DNA of 64,000 nucleotides, from the NCBI GenBank assembly GCA_021234155.1, contig JAJEKV010000654.1, positions 60,628-124,627 on the forward strand, in the 5' to 3' direction. Each line of letters begins with the position of its first letter. Positions within the stretch are counted from its first letter, which is position 1. Source of the stretch: Isoetes taiwanensis. Taxonomy: Eukaryota > Streptophyta > Lycopodiopsida > Isoetales > Isoetaceae. The notes under the pieces are model-generated. The model was not told the DNA's origin and searched no databases. It saw only the letters and a program-made list of their open reading frames with translations. Below, one piece after another: positions 22,848-33,006 of the stretch. The position numbers and the translations under genes were made by a program.

Positions 22848-24386
22848 TGTGACATCCCCTACTTCGTCTATGATGCTCACATTGTATCGGAAGGCAGAGT
22901 TCATCCCTCTGGCAGCCGAGCTGACAGAGGCCGTCCACCTGATACCAATCCCTTGGCAAGGAATCGATGAGGAAGAATGGACGAGTCATTTGTCCCCTCT
23001 TCCCTCGGGACCGTCCTAGCTGCGGAAGCGTAAATAAACGTAAGCACATGACATCAAATATAAATAGAACCACCTCAAAGTGTGGCTCACCATAACATAC
23101 ATGTATGAGCACATCAACAACATCATCAACAATAGAAGATCCTACCCAAGGCTCAGACTCTAGGGGTATGGACTGACGGTTTGGGTCCCCAGAAGTCATT
23201 GCAAACAGAATTCATGTCAATGGATTGGGCTGGCATAGGAACATGGCTGTTGCGAAGTCCTCTCCATCCGCCCCTCCTATGCATACTTTGCAGAATAGGT
23301 TGAAGAGTCTTGGGACTGGACCATGGCCTACTGGGTTCATAGCCAAGGGGGCTACTACTGGGTTTCATCTCCCCAGCTCCAATGAGACAGGAAGAAGATC
23401 ACTCCCTCCAGAGGTACGCATACCTATCACATGCGGCTAGAGGGCCACTGCCCGTCTACCACTTGAACCTCATTGAAGGCGACACATTACTCAAGAGGTG
23501 TCGAGCCCATGCCTTGCCCACACGCAGTGGCAAGCCATTAGGCCTAGCCCGCTAAGGCCGCTAAGATCCCTGGTAGGCTTTACACACCAGAGGGGTCGAT
23601 CTGCAATGGGACATGTCCTCCTTATCCACCGGTCTAGCCCTGCCACTCACAACCAGGCGGGCTCTTATGCACATGCCGCATTAATTGGGAATTAATGAGG
23701 CTATCTAGATACATTAACTACTGAAGCTTTCAGGGTTTCTAACCCCTTCTCAATACACAGGAGTGCGCATAGAATAGAACATCATCATCAAAGAACTGAA
23801 ATACAGAATAACATCTAATCTATCTACCTAAACACACATGGTCAGGTTCCTTTATAAGGGCTGGTGATCTCAGGATCTATAAGGCCGCTAAAGCTAATCT
23901 AACATGCTATCCCAGCTCATTGCCAGACTAAAAGTCGACATTGCAAACAGAATCACTGTTACCTGATCCTTGGCTTGCTCCCGCACCTCGAATCGCGTCC
24001 ATGCTTTTGCTTGGGTTGAAGGCAACTGAACCTGGAGGATCTATTGTGCAAAGGCGGCTTGGCGGCGTCTGGCAATGCGAACTAGCAGCTTGGCTTGGCC
24101 GGAATGGCTCAAGGAAGCCGAAATGCGAAAATGGAAAAGGTTTAGGGTTTCCCCTTTTGTTCCTTTTACATGACCTTTTAGGTTTAGGGATAAAAGGACA
24201 TATGGGGTTTTGCCATAAGGCAAGGGGGTTAAATGCATATGTTTATAGACATGTGCAACATACGAGGTTGCCCCCTAGGGTGCAACCCTTTACAGTTCCC
24301 AATGACATGTCATCAAGGTGACATGTACGAGTGGTGTGGCAGTATAATATACGTATTCAGACTGTATATTATGCTAGAACGTCACA
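22848..24386 (-). mobile_element. Inverted solo LTR of the same family
   Basis: The 1539-bp insert has ends TGTGACATCC (left) and AACGTCACA (right), so on the minus strand it runs TG to CA. It is flanked on both sides by ATTAC (22843-22847 and 24387-24391), a perfect 5-bp target duplication. Its minus strand aligns block by block with the surrounding 3' LTR plus its continuation at 24392-24730. No internal element sequence is present, so it is a solo LTR, the product of LTR-LTR recombination after insertion. Confidence 0.85.
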
Positions 24387-24391
24387 ATTAC

Positions 24392-24730
24392 AACTTCCGT
24401 CTACTGTTATCTTGTGGATCAGAGCGTCAGTTCTACCCCACAGAGCCTGAGCTTGGATTAGGACTTCCATGTGATGCTATGTTGATGTTGTATTATGATG
24501 ATGATGCTATGTTGTCAATGGTGCCTCACCCTTCGAGGTGAGCATATATATTGATTATGATGTATGTCCATGGAAGACGGGAAAGACACGCCCTTCTTTC
24601 ATATCGAGTTTAGAGCGCCATCAATAGCTGATGCGGCGTGGACGGCCTCTTGCTAATCTGAAGGGTTGACAGGAGGGGATCTTCATAGCTTATATGATGG
24701 AAGCATCGTATAGGTTAGGGGGGCGTCACA
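24392..24730 (+). repeat. Chromovirus 3' LTR, second part
   Basis: Resumes the LTR after the solo LTR. It aligns with the reverse complement of 22850-23210 (shared blocks like GAGCCTGAGC..GG-TTAGGA and repeated TGATGATG). It ends GGGGGGCGTCACA, an LTR-type CA end. Confidence 0.75.
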
Positions 24731-24764
24731 ATTGGGAAATCATGGCAGGATAGGCTCTATAGAT

Positions 24765-24980
24765 GCTATCAAATGGGAGCCGTTGAAGATGAATTCCATA
24801 ACCTACAGGGATGTCCGACATATGATCAAATCCGGGCACGATATGCTGAGTTGGTCATGCCTAGCCAACCGCTACACGTGATACTCAGCGCGGCTTCAGT
24901 CCAGACTGGGGTCATACCTCCAAGAGGTCATGGAACTGCGGGACCAACTCTGTCTCCGAACATACGCATGACTTGAATTT
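24765..24980 (+). pseudogene. Possible RT-associated zinc-binding fragment
   Basis: The frame reads CYQMGAVEDEFHNLQGCPTY then DQIRARYAEL. The pattern EDExHxLxxCPxYxxIR is seen at the C-terminal end of some non-LTR retrotransposon polymerases. No other part of such an element is adjacent, so this is a short remnant or a chance match. Confidence 0.35.
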
Positions 24981-26485
24981 GTCTTGTCTCATATGTATAC
25001 TTCTGTTTCTTGCAAGGTTTGCTGGGGGATAAGATATGCTTGGGAAGCTCAGACCAGAGCAGATGCTGTGAGCGGAGAGGAGGAGATGCGCCATCGATCC
25101 ATCACTTTGCTGCTTGGCTAGAATCTGTCGTCCGGGTCCCTGCTTGAACGAAGAACCCTAATGAGATGGAAACGAAAAACCCTAATAAAAAAATGAGGGA
25201 AAGAGTAAAAAAAGAAAATACAAAACAAAGAGGAAAAAACGAACTAGAAAAGTACAAATTTAAGAAAAAAATAATATTACATTCTTAAAAAAAATATGCT
25301 ACCTAAAGTTTTAATCGGATAAATGCTGGTCTACGTGGCAAGGAAACGACCATTTGCCTTCCAAATACGTTTTTGGCCAGAACTAGCTTTCGACAATTTA
25401 CTTAATCGATTTTTAGCGAAATAAACTGGATTTTTAGTGGAGGAACCCCTCCAATTTCGAACCATGATTGGGACTTATTCTTATATCCCTTCAAGCCTTC
25501 AAGTGCAGGGTCTAATTTATGTGCATACTCATTAGCTCTAGAATAAGTCAAGTGAATGTGACGAGCATGAGGATGAGAATTAACTAGTGAAAGAATTATA
25601 AGTTGCCACTTTAATGATAAATAAAATGGATAATGGCCAGAGTCTATCTCTTCATGTCTATGCAAGTTGTTTCAATTAGAAATCTGAAAATCGTATGAGT
25701 GACAATGATATAATCAACAACACTAGTACTTCATACTCGAGAGTTTCCTTAAGGAGGATGGTGCTTAAAAATAGCTTTTTCTCGTTACACAATGATATGC
25801 CTAATGTGTGGCATTTATTCTTCACCATTTCATTTCATGCCAACATAATAAACTCATGTCACATCGTGGATCGACATGTTATCACGTCAACATTTTTCTA
25901 TCATATTGCAAGGGCCAGTGGTTGATATAAGTAAACATGTTGGTTGAACAAGCAACCTAGACTTTTAAGTTAGGGAGAACTACATAAAACGCAGAGTCTT
26001 GAAAGAAGTTTCCAGGCAAAGATCTAAATGTAGACGTAGTCAACAAGTTACTCACCTTGGAGAAAGACATGACGACTAAGTTCAAGTTATCTTTTAATGG
26101 GAAAACACGTCTTTCAAACAAACAAAATTTAAATTATTTTTCGGTTTGTGGGGCTTTAAGTGAATAAAATACAAGTAGCCGTTTAATCTCACGAGCGATC
26201 AGCGGCGCAGAAACGGACACGTAGACCTTTGTTGTGTACCGTCGTTCACACGCAAAAGCAGATGGGGAGGAATCGTTCGTCGCTGTTGAAGTTTGTTGTG
26301 TGAACCGCTTTTTTTTTTCAGATTAATCCTTTGGCAGCTTCGTTTGAGCATCGTTAAGGTCCTGTTCAACGTAAACAACCATTTGTTTGGGATTCGTCGC
26401 ATATGTAGTAATTGCTTAGATCTGGCCCTCTAATTTTACAGCATTGCGGAAAGGGGCTTCTGTTCTGCACTACGATCTTATCAAG
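24981..26485 (+). promoter_or_regulatory. Upstream region of the HVA22-like gene
   Basis: No coding or repeat signal is seen. The sequence is AT-rich with A/T runs at 25190-25310. ACGT-core boxes that could be ABA-response-type sites occur as ATCACGTCAAC (about 25880), AACACGTC (about 26105) and GACACGTAG (about 26217). They are short and expected often by chance, and ABA control of HVA22 genes is known only for other species. A pyrimidine-rich acceptor, TTTTACAG at 26440, may end a 5' UTR intron, but I cannot place its donor. Confidence 0.3.
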
Positions 26486-28007
26486 ATGATGGGCTCTTTT
26501 ATCACAAGAGGCATTACGTGAGTACTACTTCTTTTTTCGTGTTAGGCTTGCATGATCTTCGTCTTAATTTGCAATCTTATATGACGCAGAATGGCGTTCG
26601 GGTACCTGTACCCTGCGTATGAATGCTTCAAGATTTTAGAAAGAAACAGGCCTAATATGGAAGAGTTGAGATTCTGGCTTCAATTCTGGTAGGCAATTCC
26701 TTAAGCAAGGTCTTTAGATTTCTTTATTATGTTCCCTTGATTTGTCAGGGTTTAGTCTATGGGGATGTTCCTTTTTTGAAAAAGTCAACTGCAACGGTTT
26801 CTATTTGTTGTTTATCCAGGATTATTATTGCTGTCATCACCGTTCTTGAAAGGATATCGGATACCTTTATTTCTTGGTATGCTTTTACATATTCTTGTTG
26901 GCTTGATTTGATATCATGCATGGGCAAGTAGTGCCACAGAGCTCTTACTCACGGACACTGTCAAATATAATGTTCTTATAAAAGTTCAAATGCTATTTGT
27001 GCAGGGTGCCTATGTATTGCGAAGCAAAATGTGCTTTCATTGTCTATTTGTGGCATCCAAAAACTAAGGTTCGTAGTATATTTCTTATTGACATTGTGAG
27101 TTCATGTTTATAACTTTGTCGCATGTACTAAGAATGGTTGATGTAAATTTTGAGAAGGTTGGACATATGGTAGACTAAGAGCTATTAAATTCCTGCAGGG
27201 AACTACATATATATATTCATCATTTCTGCGCCCATTTTTATTGAACCATGAAACTGAAATTGATCGCCGCCTGAATGAATTAAGGGCAAGGGCACTGGAT
27301 ATGGCAGTCATATACTGGCAACAAGTTTCTGCCTTTGTGCATTCTAAATTTTTTGAGATTTTGCAATATCTTGCATCTCAGTCAACTAGGCCACATGCAC
27401 CAACTCAGGTTAAGTTTTTTATGTTTAGCTCTCAACTTATTTTCATCTATGTGGTTACATGCAAGCCTGAACTTCATTTTGCTGCTGTTTCCAGAGTTTT
27501 CAAAGGCCGCGGCCACCTTCTGCACCCATGCCACCTCAAAATGATCAAAGTTTTCAGCATCCAAAAGCTGCAGGTTTCCAGCAACCCCCTGGTTACCAGC
27601 AACCCACTGGTTACCAGCAGCCTCCTGGTTTTCAAGCACCTTTAGGTTTTCAGCCGCCGCCACCTCCACCTCCAAGTCCGCCTCCTCCTTCAGTTCCAGA
27701 ATATCCAGTTGCTCCTGCAAATTCGTTATATCCAGTTGCTCCAGCAAATTCCTTATATCCGCAGATAACTGGATATCCTCATGTTAGTGGAAATTATCCT
27801 GCTGCTTCTGCAGGAACACAATCAATTCAAGCTCCAGTCATAAATCACCAAGACTCAGGCTTGCGGCTCAGGCATCCAAGGACCACTGATAACGAATATG
27901 AAATTATAGATGATGCACTAGCTGCTGAAACGCCAAATGATGTGCAGATGAATGGTTATATGACAAGGAGCAAGCAGAAAGCTGCTGGAAATTCATGGCC
28001 AAATTGA
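26486..28007 (+). CDS. HVA22-like protein (TB2/DP1, REEP family), six exons
   Basis: Exons are 26486-26517, 26590-26688, 26820-26876, 27005-27068, 27199-27408 and 27495-28007. All have GT-AG borders and together give 975 bp, 324 residues plus stop. The protein opens MMGSFITRGIT and contains the TB2/DP1 core: FGYLYPAYECFKILERN, LRFWLQFW, AVITVLERISDTFISWVPMY, FIVYLWHPKTKGTTYIYSSF. The core has hairpin membrane segments that shape tubular ER; plant members include ABA- and stress-linked HVA22 proteins, and this long form resembles the i/j/k subgroup. LNHETEIDRRLNELRARALD then forms an amphipathic helix. The last exon adds about 170 residues: GYQQP-type repeats, a PPPPPPPSPPPP run, and a duplicated YPVAPANSL unit. 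Either of two adjacent ATGs could start it. No frame break is seen, so it looks intact. Confidence 0.93.
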
Positions 28008-28690
28008 GTATTTCATTTTATATGATTTCTGTTCTGCATTTTATTCCAGGTATGCTTGAAGCTGCTAGCCAAAAAGGCTCTCCTGGAGCCTGCCAAAGGG
28101 CATAGTCATTTAATCCACCTGTCAATATATTGATGGAAATACTTCCACACCATCATAGATTTCTTAGCTCACTCGCGCTTTGCTTGTACACCTGATCCTT
28201 AGCAGGAGCTCAACCGTTTCCTTTTTATTTTATCATTGTGTAAATGAGAAAGCTCTTTTATGAAACTACAGTGCAGATTTTTATGACGAAGATTTGCATT
28301 TAGAATGTATAAAGAACTGTTACTCATGCAGAGAAGATGAGATTTAATGCCATAGTCAACTTTCTGCAATTGCAGGTTAATTCTAGTAATTATGTTGTTG
28401 AGTTTAAATACAAAACAAGTGTAGTAACAGATTTTTTTGCCAAATTTGTCCTTATTCTGCTATTTCGAGCGTAGGTGCTGGCTTGTCGAGGACTCGCACT
28501 TTGGATCATTTGAGGTTTTGAGCTCCAAGAGTGCAGAGTGTAGCACATTTAAATAAGAATTTATTTTTGAAATCTGGCAGCAAAAATCTGGCACTTGAAG
28601 CTAATGGGAATGACAAGTTCCATGGCTGGGTTTGCCAGGAGTCATAGCAAAGTCCCCAAATCAAACTAATGGGGATGCACCCAAAGCTGG
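28008..28690 (+). other. 3' flank of HVA22-like gene
   Basis: AT-rich sequence after the stop, likely holding the 3' UTR. No strong poly(A) signal was singled out. No gene or repeat was recognised before LINE sequence starts. Confidence 0.4.
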
Positions 28691-29703
28691 GTACGAGAAG
28701 GTAAGAGATGTTTTAAGTTCTTTTTCAGTGTCCTTCCAAATGGAGAATGGTGCGATAATTACGGGCCGAAACAAATAAAGAGAATCTTACACAACCACTT
28801 TAAAGTCTTTTTTGAGTGAAAAGTGGAGGATACCAGGATTGGTTTGAGGATATGGTGTCACCAAAGTTTGCTCCAGTCTCTTAAGATCAAAGAGACAAGC
28901 TGGAACGTCCTTACGTATGGATGATTTGCCAAATTCTTTTCTTATGGCAAGAGATAAATCCCTTGGACTTGATGGGATACCAAGTGGAATTCTTTCGGGA
29001 AAATTGGGCCTTGGATAAGGCAGTTTGTATATTCAGCTAGCTTGGACGTTCTGGAAGAGATTGAGATACAATGTATTCACAATGTTGAATACAGGCTCCA
29101 TCATCTTGATACCCAGAGCCTAATGGTTCTCTACAAAGGCATATGCAGAGAAATTAAAACTCATTAAAACTCATCCTGAAGGAGCAATTTAAATTCCTCA
29201 TTGAGAGAAGTATCTTAAACAACATAGCACTTAGATTGGAGGGTTTGCACTGGGTGAAAAGGATGAGACGAAAGATTAATTATGAAAAGCTAGATTTCAA
29301 AAAAGACACATGTCAATGTTAGTTAGTCCTTTTAAAGGAGATGCTTTTAGCCCTTTCATGTGGGAAAACCTTCACATGTGGTAAGAAACTTCTTTCCTAC
29401 TGCTGTTATTTTTATTGGGAGATTGCTCTTCTATTTTTCCAATAGAAAGAGGCATCAGGCAAGGTTGTTATGTTGTCAGTAAGGTTGTCATGTTGTCTAG
29501 CTCTTTTCTTATTCAACATTGTAGCAAAATGGCTTTCTCAGAGCGACTTCTTTTAGTGCTCTTATTCAACATTGTAGCGAAATGGCTTTCTTAGCAACTT
29601 CTTTTAGCGGCTTCTTTTAGCGGTAGAGCATCAAGTCATCACCGGCCTTACCATGCATGATGATGGAACGCAAGAGGTTTGTAAATTAGTGTGCTAGTAT
29701 GCT
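28690..29703 (+). mobile_element. LINE reverse transcriptase fragment, upstream half
   Basis: Frame-broken plus-strand matches follow LINE RT order. MARDKSLGLDGIPSGILSGK (about 28945-29005) is the DKSPGPDG motif. NVFTMLNTGSIILIPRA (about 29070-29120) is the next block, and IERGIRQGCYVV (about 29440-29480) is RGIRQGDPLSP. Then come LFNIVAKWLSQ and a segment ending in YADH at 29694-29708, where the YADD catalytic box is expected. A Copia element is inserted inside this box region. Confidence 0.8.
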
Positions 29704-29708
29704 GATCA
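29704..29708. repeat. Left target-site duplication GATCA
   Basis: GATCA directly precedes the LTR start TGTTGAAATT, and is repeated at 33007-33011 directly after the right LTR end CTAACA. Confidence 0.9.
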
Positions 29709-30279
29709 TGTTGAAATTATGGTCATCCAACATTTGTTAGTAGGACATGGAAATAATGGGATAGTTATGTTATATTAATTAATAAGCTCAGCGGGGTGAC
29801 CTGGCAAATAAGGTCGGTGAAGGAAAATGAGATTAGGTCTAGAAAAAGCACACGGGTAAAAAAGAGATAGGGCGCAGAGACAGATCGGCATGAAGGTTTT
29901 TCTGATGAAGCCGTGATCGAATCGGAAGCAGAAGAAAAGCTCGGACTGTGGTAGGAATTGGCAGAGCTTTGCAGGCCGTGTTTTCTTACCTGAAGGAGGC
30001 AGGTCGTTCTGATTGCTAAGTAACTGTAGGGAAAGGGGGAGCTGCAAGAGTTGTACAGGAAAGGCAAACTCTGAATGTGAACTGTGCAACAAACTGCTTG
30101 GTGTTGTGGAGATTGATCACTTGCTAATTGACTGCTCTGGCTTTTCTAGCCGGATTATTGAAGGCTGCAGCGAATCGCTTATAGAAGAGAAGATACTGGA
30201 GGGAGAAGTGTGTTGGAGCCTGAGTAGTGGAATTAATCTTGGGTTCAAATCCCAGGCTCGATACCTTCAGATTCTAACA
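29709..30279 (+). repeat. 5' LTR of Copia
   Basis: 571 bp, TGTTGAAATT to GATTCTAACA. It differs from the 3' copy by a modest number of substitutions and 1-base indels, clustered around 29800-30030 and mostly in or beside CG dinucleotides. The last 200 bp are nearly identical. Near the 3' end it carries GGGTTCAAATCCC, a tRNA T-arm-like sequence. Confidence 0.92.
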
Positions 30280-30280
30280 G

Positions 30281-30292
30281 TGGTATCAGAGC
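30281..30292 (+). other. Copia primer binding site
   Basis: TGGTATCAGAGC, one base after the LTR, complements initiator methionine tRNA. The protease ORF starts 14 bp downstream, leaving no room for a gag leader. Confidence 0.9.
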
Positions 30293-30305
30293 AAAGTTTG
30301 TAAGC

Positions 30306-31700
30306 ATGGATCCGAAGAAGCCACTATCCATGACCATTGACTCTGGAGCAGAGAGGACGGTTATCAACACAGAAGAATTAATGAAGGACATAAATAAACC
30401 AGACATTCCATATGTTCAAATGGGCAACGGGAATTTGCATCAAGTAAAAGGCTGTGGGAAGTTAGAGTTCTGTCACGATGGAGAGAATCTCGTGTCACTT
30501 GATAATGCTCTATATACTCCAGGTATGCTGTACAATTTGATTTCAGTTGCAGATCTAGTGGATGCTGGGTATAAGGTTAACTTTGATTCACATGTTTGTG
30601 AGATGGTGGGGAATGGTGGTAGTATTATAGCAAGGAGAAGAGGAAAATTGTATTGTTTGGATGGCCTTCCAAGTATTGCCAGAATAAGTCCAATAGAGTT
30701 GTGGCATCTGAGACTTGGTCATGTACATGATACTAATATCAGAATTATGAGTAGACATAAATTGGTAGACGGTATTCCTGCCAATATAACAAAGGATGAG
30801 CATGGAATTTGTCGAGGGTGCATGCTCGGGAAGCAGTCCAGACAGGCTTTTAAACCTCGTTTTTCAAAAACTCTGGGCATATTGAATGTGGTGCATAGTG
30901 ATGTGTGTGGGCCCATGCGTGTGCAGAGCATGAGTAAGAAACTGTATTTTGCCACATTTATTGATGATTTTTCTAGAAAAACAAAATGCTATTTTTTAAA
31001 ATCTAAGGACCAAACATTTCAAGCATTTCAGTTGTATTTAGCTGAAGTTGAGCGTGAGACCTCTAGGCAGTTAAAGCGATTGCCTCGATTCGTGGGAGAA
31101 TACATTTGGAGAATTTATGCAATTCTGTCGTGATAAGGGTATCAGACGTCAATTTACATGTGGATATACTCCGCAACAAAATGGCATTGCTGAAAGAAAG
31201 AACAGGACACTCATGGATGCAGCAAGGTCTATGTTGAAGCATGCAGGACTGCCCAATTATTTATGGGCAGAGGCAGTGCAGGCAGCGTGTTACATCCAAA
31301 ATAAATTGCCCTCTGCTGGAATCAAAGGAAAAATACCTGAGGAGGTTTGGTCTGGGAGAAAGCAGTCAGTGGAGAGACTACGTGCATATGGTTGCTTATC
31401 ATATATGCATGTACCTGAAGAATTGCGATCCAAATTGGAGGATCGAAGAGTTTTGGGTGAATGCAAAGACATTTTGAAAAACAGATTTCAGATGAGTGAT
31501 CTTGGTGGATTAAGGAAACTTTTGGGCATGGAGGTTTATAGAGATAGACAGGCTGGGGTGCTAGTTTTGACACAGGTACAGGGTATTAGGAAGATGTTAG
31601 ATGATTTTTTTATGACTGAATGTAAACCGGTACCAACTCCTTTGGTGGTTAGTAAACGGATATGTGGAGAGGTGGAGATATGTCTCCTGTAACCGAGGAA
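30306..31700 (+). pseudogene. Copia protease-integrase ORF lacking gag
   Basis: The ORF opens MDPKKPLSMTIDSGAERTVI, with the aspartic protease DSGA motif at residues 12-15. LYTPGMLYNLISVADLVDAG follows. The integrase zinc region is HLRLGHVHD ... CRGCMLGKQ, then VVHSDVCGPM (first catalytic Asp) and FIDDFSRKTKCYF. A shift near 31090 destroys the region of the second Asp (expected SDxGGEY). The frame resumes at 31117 with CGYTPQQNGIAERKNRTLMD, holding the catalytic Glu. At about 31440-31470, KLEDRRVLGECKDILKNRFQ jumps from the end of integrase straight to the RT tail (MSDLGGLRKLLGMEVYRD). The fingers/palm with YVDD are gone. Confidence 0.9.
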
Positions 31701-32159
31701 GAGAAAAGAAAAATGCAAAAGATACCATATAGGGAACTTATTGGGAGTCTGCTTTATGTGGCAAATGCCACAAGGCCAGATATTGCGTTTGCAGTAAGTT
31801 TGTTGAGTAGATATTTGAATAACCCAGGCTGGGAACATTGGATTGCTGCTAAACGTGTTCTTAGATATCTGAAGGGTACGTTGCAACTTGGAATCTGTTA
31901 TACTAGAAGTCATGATAAGAATCCTCAGGTGACTGGTTATGCAGAATTAACTGGCTATACAGATGCAGATTGGGCTGGAGACTTAGACGAACGCAAATCT
32001 ACGACAGGGTACCTATGTAAGATTAATGGGACAGTTATCTCATGGTGTAGCAAGAAACAGAATTGTGTATCGATGTCTAGTGCAGAGTCAGAATATGTTT
32101 CAGCATCTCTAGCAAGTAGAGAAATAATCTGGTTGCGACGATTATTAACTGAATTGTGA
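31662..32159 (+). pseudogene. Copia RNase H region
   Basis: After a shift near 31690 the frame encodes KIPYRELIGSLLYVANATRP, DIAFAVSLLSRYLNNPG, RVLRYLKGTLQLGICY, then GYTDADWAGDLDERKSTTGY and CVSMSSAESEYVSASLASRE. These are the thumb/connection and RNase H of Ty1/Copia with its conserved acidic residues. A stop at 32157 interrupts it. Homology continues in the other frames to about 32350 (LFCDNKSCIAIAKNPVLHSR, TKHIDLHYHFIRE). Confidence 0.9.
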
Positions 32160-32435
32160 GAAAAGCAGAATTGCCCAACGAAATTATTTTGTGATAATAA
32201 AAGTTGTATAGCCATTGCAAAAAATCCTGTTTTACATTCGAGGACGAAGCATATCGATCTTCATTATCATTTTATTAGAGAAATAATAGCCAAAGGGGAG
32301 ATTGACCTGCAAAGATATTTCTACCGCAAACAACAAAAGTGCACATCTTAACAAAAGCATTGAATGAGAAAAAGCATGTTGAATTTAGAAATGCAGTTGG
32401 TATTTTCGAGAGGACAAATGTTGGCTGAGGGGGAG

Positions 32436-33006
32436 TGTTGAAATTATGGTCATCCAACATTTGTTAGTAGGACATGGAAATAATGGGATAGTTATGTTAT
32501 ATTAATTAATAAGCTCAGTGGGGTGACCTCGGCAAATAAGGTCGGTGGAAGGAAAATGAGATTAGGTCTAGAAAAAGCACACGGGTAAAAAAGAGATAGG
32601 GGCAGAGACAGATCGACATGAAGGTTTTTCTCGATGAAGCCGTGATCGACCGAAGCGTAAGAAAAGCTCTGACCGGTTGTGGTAGGAATTGGCGAGCTTT
32701 GCAGGCCGTGTTTTCTTACCGAAGGAGGCAGGTCGCTCGATTGCTAAGCAACCGTAGGGAAAGGGGAGCTGCAAGAGTTGTACAGGAAAGGCAAACTCTG
32801 AATGTGAACTGTGCAACAAACTGCTTGGTGTAGTGGAGATTGATCACTTGCTAATTGACTGCTCTGGCTTTTCTAGCCGGATTATTGAAGGCTGCAGCGA
32901 ATCGCTTATAGAAGAGAAGATACTGGAGGGAGAAGTGTGTTGGAGCCTGAGTAGTGGAATTAATCTTGGGTTCAAATCCCAGGCTCGATACCTTCAGATT
33001 CTAACA
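32436..33006 (+). repeat. 3' LTR of Copia
   Basis: 571 bp, same ends as the 5' copy. Preceded by the polypurine stretch GGCTGAGGGGGAG and followed by the GATCA duplication. Confidence 0.92.

Larger units (their letters stand above)
13392..24730 (+). mobile_element. Decayed chromovirus (Ty3/gypsy) with nested solo LTR
   Basis: The element begins with TGTGATGTTC and ends with GGCGTCACA. The 5-bp flanks are ATTCG (13387-13391) and ATTGG (24731-24735), a plausible target duplication with one mismatch. Between them lie gag, reverse transcriptase, RNase H, integrase and a chromodomain in gypsy order on the plus strand. All are interrupted by stops and shifts. A polypurine tract sits directly before the 3' LTR at 21580. 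The first 150 bp of the element resemble the start of the 3' LTR, but similarity fades after that, so the 5' LTR is rearranged or belongs to a related copy. A 1539-bp inverted solo LTR is inserted in the 3' LTR. Confidence 0.7.
29709..33006 (+). mobile_element. Deletion-derivative Copia retrotransposon
   Basis: It has two 571-bp LTRs (29709-30279, 32436-33006), a primer site TGGTATCAGAGC at 30281, a polypurine tract TGAGGGGGAG before 32436, and perfect GATCA duplications. The internal region is only about 2.15 kb. The first ORF starts at the protease with no gag. Integrase is present with a frameshift. The catalytic reverse transcriptase core is missing, and RNase H is mostly intact. The element sits inside a LINE, which resumes at 33007. 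Retention of all cis signals with loss of trans functions marks it as non-autonomous. Confidence 0.93.

Noticed and set aside
22582-23019. 145-residue plus-strand ORF
   Set aside because: It runs across the boundary between the chromovirus 3' LTR and the inverted solo LTR at 22848, so it is not a single ancestral sequence and has no domain.
30241-30253. tRNA gene
   Set aside because: Only a T-arm-like segment is present. No D-arm, anticodon arm or acceptor pairing could be built around it.
30013-30303. ORF within the Copia LTR
   Set aside because: It lies entirely inside the LTR and over the primer site, with no domain; the matching LTR frame at 32833 also runs out into LINE sequence.
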